DNA from: JACKAN01 sp964502735
GTDB taxonomy: Bacteria; Bdellovibrionota; Bdellovibrionia; Bdellovibrionales; UBA1609
Assembly: GCA_964502735.1 (NCBI GenBank)
Contig: CAZCYD010000052.1
Coordinates: 1 to 21,444, forward strand
Length of the DNA stretch: 21,444 nucleotides
Direction: 5' to 3'
Below are positions 8,114-14,479 of this stretch, piece by piece. Positions within the stretch are counted from its first letter, which is position 1. Every line of letters starts with the position of its first letter. The translations under genes were made by a program, and so were the position numbers. The notes beneath the pieces are model-generated. The model was given only the letters and a program-made list of their open reading frames with translations. It made no database searches and was not told where the DNA came from.

Positions 8114-8400
8114 TTGTAGTCCTCACGGCTTTTTTTAACCTGAAAAATTAACTTCTCACGCGGTTTAACAACTGAAATTAGTTGTTTTTCTTGTTCAACT
8201 GAAACTGTACTTTCAGGAGAATGAGCGTATTTTCCGTGGACAGTAGCTCCTGTAAAGTTCGCATCAGTTGTTCTTTGGCTTTTGATTGATAATATTTTTT
8301 TAGATGATACCGACTTGTTTTTAGATGAGTTTTTATCTGTCGCATTAACTGAAAGAGTAATAAAAAACATTCCAAACAAAACTAATAGATAAGTTTTCAT
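8110..8400 (-). CDS. Small exported basic protein of the motor operon
   Basis: This is a 96-residue protein I do not recognise. The N-terminus is a signal peptide (hydrophobic about 4-18, probable cleavage after SVNA). The mature part is about 75 residues, Ser/Lys-rich, with no cysteine and no clear fold, ending in a charged KKSREDYK tail. It is held between two large components by overlaps at both ends: TAATG with the 977-residue gene upstream and ATGA with the TonB-like gene downstream, with AAGGGGGG upstream of the start. This tight packing supports a real gene, and I infer a periplasmic accessory or linker of the motor. No function can be given from sequence alone. Confidence 0.75.
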   Translation of the reverse strand: MKTYLLVLFGMFFITLSVNATDKNSSKNKSVSSKKILSIKSQRTTDANFTGATVHGKYAHSPESTVSVEQEKQLISVVKPREKLIFQVKKSREDYK

Positions 8401-11333
8401 TATAGGCCCCCCTTATCTAGTTCAATAATTCGCTTTTCTAAAAACGCCACTTGAGTATAACGATTATTATATTTTTCCAATTTTAATAGGTTTTTTATTT
8501 TATCTTTGTTAAAGGGCTGCTCTTGAACTTGTGTTCTTGCAACATCCAGAGATTTTCGGTCAAGTTTTGGAATGTCAAACATCCTTTTAAGATCAGAGCG
8601 AACATTATCAGGAGCATAAGCAGTAAGAAATTTAGCCTCTTGAGCTATTAATTGCTTTAAGTCATTTGATGAATTGAAAAATGCAGATGACATATTTTTC
8701 ACGTAAGATTGACTTTTCCAGGCCTGCTCTAAGCGAATAGCTATCTTTTTCGACTCATTTTGCATAATGACAACTCTTTGAGCCAAAATGCTGTTGTACA
8801 TGCTTTGTTCTTTTTTATTTAATCCTTTTGGAATTGGAAGTTCGCTTAATTCTTTGGCGAGTCGTTCTTTTTCATTTTTTAGAAGGCTGAGTGAGGCAAC
8901 TTGAAGAGTAAAATCTTTTCTTTCAATTGCACTATTTGCTACCTTTTCAATTTTACTTAGAATTTGCACTCTTTCTGCTATGTTTTTTTGCGTTTTACTT
9001 TCAGACTTAGAAGCAATTTTATGTTTAGAAACTTGGTGCTCTAGTTTCTTAAATTTTGGTATTTCTATATATCGTTGTAATTGAATTCCCGCTGGTTTAG
9101 AAGCCACACGTTTATCTTTAAGTACTTCTTCGGCTCGTTTATCATTTTTAAATCTTGCATATGTTTCTAAAGTCAGCTCAGAAAGTAGCAATGGAGATAA
9201 GCTTAAATCTTTTTTGTATTTAATTAGATCTTTCCATGGGTATCGACTATTTTGGACAATTTTTATACGAATTTGATTAGCTTCTGCGGGGCTTCGAGTT
9301 TTAGTCAAAGCTTGTTCATAAAAGCTATTGGGGTTTTTACCTGAAAGCTCAGCAAGTAAGCCAATTTTTAATAATTCTTTTTGTCCCCTATTTTTTTTAG
9401 GATATCTAATTAGAGCAAATTCATAGGCTTTTGAAAATTCTAAAGCAATCTCACTGGCCCATATGTACTTATCGAGTGCATAATTGCGAATATTAGGTTT
9501 AATTCTTTTAGAATTAATTAATTCAATTGCACTTAATTTTACCTCGTTTAGATCCTGAATAGCTATAGCTAGTTCTAGTTGCACTTCATTTATTTTTATG
9601 AATTCACTTTGAGAGGTCTTATGAGTCTTAGACTTTTTAATATTATCTATTAACTGGCTTTGATATTTTTTGTTAGAGTTTTTATCTTTTAGAGTATCTA
9701 AGGATTCATTTATTAAGGCTTTTCTATAAATTGAGTTAAAGTCATCTTTCTGCTTTGTGAATACATCTGCATATATTAAAGAGTAAATCATTATTTCTTT
9801 ATTAGCTTTTTGAATAGCGAGTATATCTAAAACTAAATTGGCAGACTTTATGGCTATGTCGTGTTTTAAAAGTTTCTTTGATTTTGTATAATCTTTTACA
9901 ATATTGTTAAAGGCAATAAGTGCATCTTTATATTTTTTTTGTTCATAATCTAAATAGGCCAACTGGTACTTAGCTTCTAGATTTTTTTCACCCTCGGGAT
10001 TTAATTTTAAATAAGCCTGATAGGCTTGAATTTTATTTTCAATTTTTTTACTTTTTTCAGCACTATCCATAGCCGCATTTAGAGAAATATTAAATAGTTT
10101 TACATCTTGTGAGCTGTTTTTGTTTTTATTATATTTTGAATTCTGATTTAAAATTTCGGCTGTTTTTATATAGGAGTCTTGAGCTTTAGCGTAGTCTTTT
10201 ATTTTATAAAATGTTTGTGCAGCTAAAAAGTGCATGTCTGACTTGTCGGTAAATAGGGTAATGTAAATGGTCCATATTTTAATTAGGTTTTGACTGGGTT
10301 GATCTTTTTCAAGGCTATTCCAATAAATAACAAATTTTTGAGCTTTCTCTTGATATTGATCGCACAAGTTAGCTGACGACTTGCAATTCAGGTTCTTGTA
10401 AAATTCAGTTGATTTTCTAAAAGACTCTATTACGGAATTGTATCTCTTAAGTGAAAGTTCTGATTGTGCTATGCGAATATAGGCAATTGACTTTTCGTAA
10501 TTATCAGATGTGAACTCTTCGAGAAGATAGTGATTTACGATTAAACTTTCATAAAATCGGCTTTGTCGATCAAGCTCTTCAGCTAAGAACTCGATATTGT
10601 CCTTAGAATCTGTATTTGGGCTCAAATTGTGAACCATCTTTATTGTAGATTTATTTATTTTCCCTTTAGAGGAGAATCTGGCAAAATCTCTGGCAATCTC
10701 TGACTTTAAACTGGGCTCAATGGAATCCTTCTCCTTTAATATTTCAGCCAATTGACGCTTTGCTGATTCGAAATTTCCAGAATTGAATTCGCACCAGGCT
10801 ATTCGATATTTTACAATTGGACTTTCTAGATTAGGACTTAGAGTTAAAGCCGTTCTAAATTTTTTATAGGCACTTGAATATTGATTATTAAAAAAAAAGT
10901 TGTCGGCCTGTGCTAGATGTGCCATAGCTTTTAACTGGTTACTGTATTTGTTTTTTATTATCCTATTGTAAAACTCATCAGCCTCTTTACTGCTATTTAG
11001 TATGGTGAGAGATTGAGATATTTGTTCAAAGACTCTTTCTTGTTCGTTTTTATCTATTTTATCAAATATTTTTTTATATATTATAACGGATTTTTTTCGA
11101 TCCTCGTTAGATTTAAGGCATTGATTGCAATCGGTCTCATTTTCTTTTATTTGTTTAAGGCGTGATCGGTCTGAATATAGATCTGCTAGTCTAAGTTCAA
11201 TGGATGTGTCCTTTGTTTTTTCTAATCCTTTCTCTAACTTTGTAATTAACATATCGTGAACATCAACGTTCATGTTGTGAACTTGACCTTGGGCAGTTAT
11301 ATTAATAAGGATTAAAAAAAATATAAGTTTCAA
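8400..11333 (-). CDS. Large exported TPR/helical-repeat protein of the motor operon
   Basis: This 977-residue protein has a short signal peptide (residues about 1-16) and an almost wholly alpha-helical, Lys/Glu/Asn-rich body. TPR-like units are recognisable between about 90 and 520, for example YSSAYKKFRTALTLSPN, NFESAKRQLAEILKE, YAKAQDSYIKTAEIL and YKDALIAFNNIVKDY. The region about 770-900 is highly charged and probably coiled coil. A CNQC pair (Cys69, Cys72) lies near the N-terminus. Large periplasmic TPR proteins such as AgmK/GltI occur in the myxococcal gliding apparatus; this is a probable functional counterpart, but I do not claim orthology. The start is a TTG at 11333, supported by GGGGAG five bases upstream and overlap with the ExbD-like stop (TTGA). 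The gene appears more AT-rich than its neighbours. Confidence 0.85.
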   Translation of the reverse strand: MKLIFFLILINITAQGQVHNMNVDVHDMLITKLEKGLEKTKDTSIELRLADLYSDRSRLKQIKENETDCNQCLKSNEDRKKSVIIYKKIFDKIDKNEQERVFEQISQSLTILNSSKEADEFYNRIIKNKYSNQLKAMAHLAQADNFFFNNQYSSAYKKFRTALTLSPNLESPIVKYRIAWCEFNSGNFESAKRQLAEILKEKDSIEPSLKSEIARDFARFSSKGKINKSTIKMVHNLSPNTDSKDNIEFLAEELDRQSRFYESLIVNHYLLEEFTSDNYEKSIAYIRIAQSELSLKRYNSVIESFRKSTEFYKNLNCKSSANLCDQYQEKAQKFVIYWNSLEKDQPSQNLIKIWTIYITLFTDKSDMHFLAAQTFYKIKDYAKAQDSYIKTAEILNQNSKYNKNKNSSQDVKLFNISLNAAMDSAEKSKKIENKIQAYQAYLKLNPEGEKNLEAKYQLAYLDYEQKKYKDALIAFNNIVKDYTKSKKLLKHDIAIKSANLVLDILAIQKANKEIMIYSLIYADVFTKQKDDFNSIYRKALINESLDTLKDKNSNKKYQSQLIDNIKKSKTHKTSQSEFIKINEVQLELAIAIQDLNEVKLSAIELINSKRIKPNIRNYALDKYIWASEIALEFSKAYEFALIRYPKKNRGQKELLKIGLLAELSGKNPNSFYEQALTKTRSPAEANQIRIKIVQNSRYPWKDLIKYKKDLSLSPLLLSELTLETYARFKNDKRAEEVLKDKRVASKPAGIQLQRYIEIPKFKKLEHQVSKHKIASKSESKTQKNIAERVQILSKIEKVANSAIERKDFTLQVASLSLLKNEKERLAKELSELPIPKGLNKKEQSMYNSILAQRVVIMQNESKKIAIRLEQAWKSQSYVKNMSSAFFNSSNDLKQLIAQEAKFLTAYAPDNVRSDLKRMFDIPKLDRKSLDVARTQVQEQPFNKDKIKNLLKLEKYNNRYTQVAFLEKRIIELDKGGL

Positions 11334-11830
11334 TTTGACTCCCCAATTACGGCAAATCTTACATTTTCAAAACCTGTTTGTGCTGCCACGGCAAGGAGTG
11401 GACTTATACCGTCAAAGTCGGAATCCTTGTCGGCTTGAATTATGAGCTTTCCTTTTCTCATATCATTACTTGTATCAAAATCTTGGTTTAATTTATTTAA
11501 GTAAGAAGCAAGATCTTCAATTTTTAAAGTTGAATCATTAACAATATAATCCTTACCCGTGATTCTAACGTTAACTCCAGGTTGTAGGGCCTGTGAGTGC
11601 GAGGCTTGTGGTAACTTAATTTTATTATCCATTTTTAAATCATTTTGTGACTGTTGAGTGCTTACTAATAAGTAGATAACAATAACTGCAAAGGCATCTA
11701 CTAAAGAGGTTAGTAGCAGGGGAGTCGCAACTTCAAACATGCTCATTTTATTTGTAGTTGGGCGAACAGTTGCCATCTGTTCTAATGGCGAATTCAGTTT
11801 CTGTTGTTTTATAGCTCCAAACTTCATCAT
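11330..11830 (-). CDS. ExbD/TolR-like motor protein with conserved membrane Asp
   Basis: This 166-residue protein belongs to the ExbD/TolR family, which with the TolQ-like protein forms a proton-driven channel in the inner membrane. A cytoplasmic N-terminus of about 34 residues precedes one membrane helix (about 35-57). Asp45 in LTSLVDAFAVIVIYLL matches the essential proton-binding aspartate of ExbD/TolR/AglQ. The periplasmic domain (about 60-166) has the family pattern, with KGKLIIQADKDSDFDGI and FENVRFAVIGE near the end. Two consecutive ATGs (11830 and 11827) are both possible, with GAGG upstream. The gene starts 8 nt after the other ExbD-like gene and overlaps the next start. By analogy with AglRQS it is probably the active stator subunit. 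Confidence 0.92.
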   Translation of the reverse strand: MMKFGAIKQQKLNSPLEQMATVRPTTNKMSMFEVATPLLLTSLVDAFAVIVIYLLVSTQQSQNDLKMDNKIKLPQASHSQALQPGVNVRITGKDYIVNDSTLKIEDLASYLNKLNQDFDTSNDMRKGKLIIQADKDSDFDGISPLLAVAAQTGFENVRFAVIGESN

Positions 11831-11838
11831 TGTTTCCT

Positions 11839-12279
11839 CTATAAACTGGGTATGACCCCAATTTCCTTCAACTCATATTTATTTAGTAGCTCTATAACTC
11901 CTATGACGTGTCCGTATTTAATGTTTTTTTCAGGAGAAACAAATGCCATTTTAATATCTGGGTATTTCTCTCTTAAAAATTTAAGATTTTTTGAGACTTC
12001 GTCTTGCTTTCTTGAGCTATCTGTTATTTTTAGCTGTTTAATTTTTTTACCTTCTTTTTCGACGGTAAAAATAAATTGATTGTTCTTGAGTATAGAGATT
12101 TCAAATCGACTGGGTGGAGTTGTATTATCTGGTTGACTCTCACCAATGGCTTGTTTGATATCAAATATGCCTAGTGGTAACCAAACGGCCGTTACTAGCA
12201 GAAAGCTTATGCAAACTGCCAATAGCGAGATGATTGGCAGTAGGTTGAGTTCAAAATTTGTTTCTGTATTTTTTAACAT
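11839..12279 (-). CDS. ExbD/TolR-like paralog lacking the membrane Asp
   Basis: This is a second ExbD/TolR-like subunit, 146 residues. The N-terminus FELNLLPIISLLAVCIS matches the start of the ExbD helix (residues about 11-35), but the position usually held by Asp (P-L-I-D in relatives) is Ser18. The periplasmic part (about 36-146) ends with IKYGHVIGVIELLNKYELKEIGVIP, the usual ExbD-like C-terminal helix and strand. Without the aspartate it is unlikely to carry protons itself and may be a structural partner of the Asp-containing paralog. A GTG at 12291 is in frame, but ATG 12279 has GGTGGA seven bases upstream and is preferred. It lies between the TolQ-like gene (31 nt) and the second ExbD gene (8 nt). 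The family call is good; the loss of function is inference. Confidence 0.85.
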   Translation of the reverse strand: MLKNTETNFELNLLPIISLLAVCISFLLVTAVWLPLGIFDIKQAIGESQPDNTTPPSRFEISILKNNQFIFTVEKEGKKIKQLKITDSSRKQDEVSKNLKFLREKYPDIKMAFVSPEKNIKYGHVIGVIELLNKYELKEIGVIPSL

Positions 12280-12310
12280 ACTATCATCCACCGTTTAGTC
12301 TGATTTAAAA

Positions 12311-13003
12311 TTAAGCATTAGACTTTGTACGAACAGTTCTTTTGGGAACACTTTCGTATTTAAAGCTCAGCAGGTTAAACACCTTTAGAGCCGCTTGGTT
12401 TAAGTCTTCAGCTAGTGCATTAGCTCGGCTTTGCAAAATTCCAAACATTACAAGGGCCGGTATTGCCATAATTAAACCATAGGCTGTGGTGTTCATGGCC
12501 ATGGCGATACCTTGGGTTAATAGGGTGGCCTTTTCTACAGGATCTACGCCAGATACAGATGAAAAAGCCTGTATAAGTCCAACAATAGTACCTAGTAGAC
12601 CTAAAAGAGTTCCTGTATTGCCAAGCATGGCGAGAAGGCCTGTTCGTTTGCTCAATCTGGAGTTTTCATAAAGTAGGACTTCGTCCATCTGAGACTGAAT
12701 TTCTTCGCGCCCCCCCATTTCTAATGCGGCTTGAGCACCGGCTCGAACAACTCTGGAGATCGGCATTTTTTCTTTCATGGCTTTGCTGCGATCTATGACG
12801 TTGTCTAACCTTCCGGCTTTGATGTCTAATTCAAAGTGTTTAACCATTTCTGCGTTATTTGTGTCGCGTGAAAGATAGAGTTTCCATACTCTTTCAGCGA
12901 TTATGGCTATAGAAAAGATCTGGGTGACAAAAATTGCCCACATCCATATGCCACCCTGATTAAAGGCCGTCGTGATTAGTTGAATAATTCCAAGGTTTTC
13001 CAT
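12311..13003 (-). CDS. TolQ/ExbB/MotA-type proton channel protein (AglR-like)
   Basis: This 230-residue protein is the first gene of the motor operon. Family members form a pentameric inner-membrane channel around two ExbD/TolR helices and use the proton motive force. Three membrane segments are visible at about 17-38, 122-147 and 164-190, with a cytoplasmic loop between the first and second. The signature segments are TLLGLLGTIVGLIQAF and GIAMAMNTTAYGLIMAIP. Glu37 sits at the end of helix 1 in AERVW, as is common. ATG 13003 has GAGG at suitable spacing. AglR of Myxococcus is the closest functional model because of the two following ExbD genes, the AgmX-type protein and the barrel. A Tol-Pal system is unlikely because tolA, tolB and pal are absent. 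Confidence 0.93.
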   Translation of the reverse strand: MENLGIIQLITTAFNQGGIWMWAIFVTQIFSIAIIAERVWKLYLSRDTNNAEMVKHFELDIKAGRLDNVIDRSKAMKEKMPISRVVRAGAQAALEMGGREEIQSQMDEVLLYENSRLSKRTGLLAMLGNTGTLLGLLGTIVGLIQAFSSVSGVDPVEKATLLTQGIAMAMNTTAYGLIMAIPALVMFGILQSRANALAEDLNQAALKVFNLLSFKYESVPKRTVRTKSNA

Positions 13004-13282
13004 TTTTACCTCACTTTTTCAAAAGAAAACTCAAGGTATCAGTATCAATCTCTATACCAGTGTTGAAATGGAAGCCTTTGGGCCTAGGGCCTTTGTTTGT
13101 TGGATTTTTTTTATGAAGTCTGCCAAAAATTGTCTCTTAATGTGCCCCCCCTCATGTGCCAGCCTTATGTGTAAAGAACTAAAGAACTAAAGAACTGGGA
13201 GACATCGTGCACAGACCAACATTTTAGACAATTATTTTTTGGAATTGGTTATGACTTGTAAAGTTTAATCAAGACTGGTTTT
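13004..13282. other. Leader region of the motor operon, no gene seen
   Basis: These 279 bases precede the motor operon and presumably carry its promoter. I could not pick a convincing -35/-10 pair; a TATAGA on the minus strand near 13050 lacks a partner. The stretch contains a GGCC-TAG-GGCC short palindrome near 13081-13091, a run of seven C at 13145-13151, ATGTGCC repeated at 13140 and 13154, and a triple 8-bp repeat listed separately. No open frame with coding character was found. Confidence 0.4.
13172..13195. repeat. Three tandem copies of an 8-bp unit
   Basis: TAAAGAAC occurs three times head to tail without mismatch. It sits about 170-190 bases upstream of the TolQ-like start, inside the operon's leader region. 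It could be a regulator-binding array or a slippage-prone repeat; neither can be decided here. Confidence 0.8.
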
Positions 13283-13632
13283 TTAAAATATTTTTTTTAA
13301 AAATGCATTAAGGTGGCAGATGTTTACATTTTTAATTTTTCTTGACTCTTTTTCCTTTAGCCCAATACAGTAAAATTTGGCAATCGTTGGATCATACTTT
13401 TTAAGTAGTTCTAAGGAAGCTAAATCCTGCCAAATTGATGGTCAAATCTGGCTTCAAGTCTTTTATTAGAGTAGACTTGCCCGTTTGTCTTGGCCCCAAC
13501 AATAAAACACTTTTTTTGATTTTTTATAAAATTTTTAAGAGACCGTTGAATTTGAGATTTTGGTGATTTCAAAGAAGCTCCATTTTTTACCCTAATGGAG
13601 TCATTAGGGCCGTAAAAATGACCACTACGCAA
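13283..13632 (-). pseudogene. Frameshifted gene remnant, possibly the C-terminus of a DUF4143-type protein
   Basis: Two open stretches on the minus strand appear to be parts of one broken gene. The first (13632 down to 13420, about 70 codons, only a TTG start and no ribosome site) contains CFIVGAKTNGQVYSNKRLEA and ends just after FDHQFGRI. The second, in a different frame, runs from about 13441 to a TAA at 13283 and reads WQDLASLELLKKYDPTIAKF, then YCIGLKEKESRKIKNV and a short hydrophobic end. Adding one T to the TTT at 13432-13434 would join them as FDHQFWQDLAS. The joined C-terminus loosely resembles the end of AAA/DUF4143 ATPases, where a basic strand and a short hydrophobic tail follow a helix. 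The family guess is weak. The broken state is better supported, since both halves have plausible protein composition. Confidence 0.4.
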
Positions 13633-13649
13633 TCAAATTAATATATAGG

Positions 13650-13667
13650 AAGAGAGGAGAGTCTCTT
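13650..13667 (-). terminator. Weak hairpin after the carbonic anhydrase gene
   Basis: AAGAGA and TCTCTT form a six-base stem around a six-base loop, eight bases past the carbonic anhydrase stop. The minus strand continues with CCTATATATTAATTT, not a clean U run, so an intrinsic terminator is possible but not convincing. Confidence 0.25.
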
Positions 13668-13674
13668 GGGCAAA

Positions 13675-14304
13675 TTACTCAAACCTAAAAATAGGTTCTA
13701 CGTCTTCAAGTTCTCCGTGCATGCAGTTGAGATCAATGATCTTTCCATTATCAAGACGGTAAATCCAGCCGTGAATTTTGAGTTCTCGCTTTTTCCAGGC
13801 ATCTTGGACAATTGAGGTTTTTGCCAAGTTGTAAACTTGTTCCTTTACATTGAGTTCGGCTAGTCTATCAGCTCGTGAGTCCAAATCGGGTATAGCCTCT
13901 AGTTCCTTTGCGTGCTTGATATAGACCTCTTTGATATTGCGAATCCATTTATTAACAAGGCCAAAATTTGTATTTCCAAGAGCGGCTCGAACGCCCCCAC
14001 AGCCATAGTGACCGCAAACAATAACGTGTTTAACTTTTAAAACTTGTACGGCGTACTGAAGAACTGACAACATGTTTAAGTCCGTATGAACAACCATATT
14101 GGCGATATTGCGATGAACAAAAATTTCACCCGCATTGGTCCCAGTGATCTGATTGGCAGGAACTCGACTGTCGGCACAACCAATCCACATAAATTCCGGA
14201 GACTGTCCTTTTGACATGTCATCAAAAACATTAGGGTCTAACTTCAATTTCTCTTCAACAAACTTTCTATTTCCTTCGATTAGGCGTTGATAAGACTTTT
14301 CCAT
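13675..14304 (-). CDS. can: Beta-class carbonic anhydrase
   Basis: This cytoplasmic zinc enzyme interconverts CO2 and bicarbonate, supplying bicarbonate for carboxylases at low CO2. The 209-residue length and spacing match E. coli Can closely. Zinc ligands are Cys43, Asp45 (with Arg47 in CADSRVP), His99 and Cys102 in GHYGCGG. EIFVHRNIANMV, SVLQYAV and the C-terminal HGWIYRLDNGKI are family signatures. ATG 14304 has GGGAG five bases upstream. The gene stands alone: a gene-poor region lies downstream, and upstream is a short intergenic segment with an AATATTT array. The identification is very secure. Confidence 0.97.
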   Translation of the reverse strand: MEKSYQRLIEGNRKFVEEKLKLDPNVFDDMSKGQSPEFMWIGCADSRVPANQITGTNAGEIFVHRNIANMVVHTDLNMLSVLQYAVQVLKVKHVIVCGHYGCGGVRAALGNTNFGLVNKWIRNIKEVYIKHAKELEAIPDLDSRADRLAELNVKEQVYNLAKTSIVQDAWKKRELKIHGWIYRLDNGKIIDLNCMHGELEDVEPIFRFE

Positions 14305-14378
14305 TTTATCTCCCGTTGGCTGAGTTATCTATTTATACCGGTGTTGACGTAAACAACTATTGGTAGTGTTTTTAATTT

Positions 14379-14427
14379 AATATTTAATATTTAATATTTA
14401 ATATTTAATATTTAATATTTAATATTT
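14379..14427. repeat. Seven perfect tandem copies of a 7-bp unit
   Basis: AATATTT is repeated seven times without interruption, preceded by a degenerate TTTAATTT and followed by AATT. It lies 75-123 bases upstream of the carbonic anhydrase start and about 50-100 bases downstream of the M28 lipoprotein stop. A TATAAA on the minus strand (14332-14337) could be the carbonic anhydrase -10, placing the array in the region where A/T-rich upstream promoter elements act. Pure short tandem arrays commonly change copy number by slippage. Confidence 0.9.
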
Positions 14428-14447
14428 AATTAAAACTATTACTACTA

Positions 14448-14464
14448 AGTTTTCTTAGAAAACT
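14448..14464 (-). terminator. Hairpin just after the M28 lipoprotein gene
   Basis: AGTTTTC and GAAAACT form a perfect seven-base stem around a three-base loop, beginning 16 bases past the stop. The position suits a terminator, but no clean T run follows on the minus strand, so efficiency is doubtful. It could also act as an mRNA end stabiliser. Confidence 0.4.
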
Positions 14465-14479
14465 CCATCATAATCGACG

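Noticed and set aside
11804..12079. 91-codon plus-strand open stretch opposite the Ser-type ExbD gene
   Set aside because: No ribosome site or domain, and it is wholly antisense to a gene with clear family features.
12311..13003. Tol-Pal system as the identity of the motor operon
   Set aside because: tolA, tolB and pal are absent, and the AgmX/PglI-type C-terminus plus TPR and barrel genes point to the gliding-type machine.
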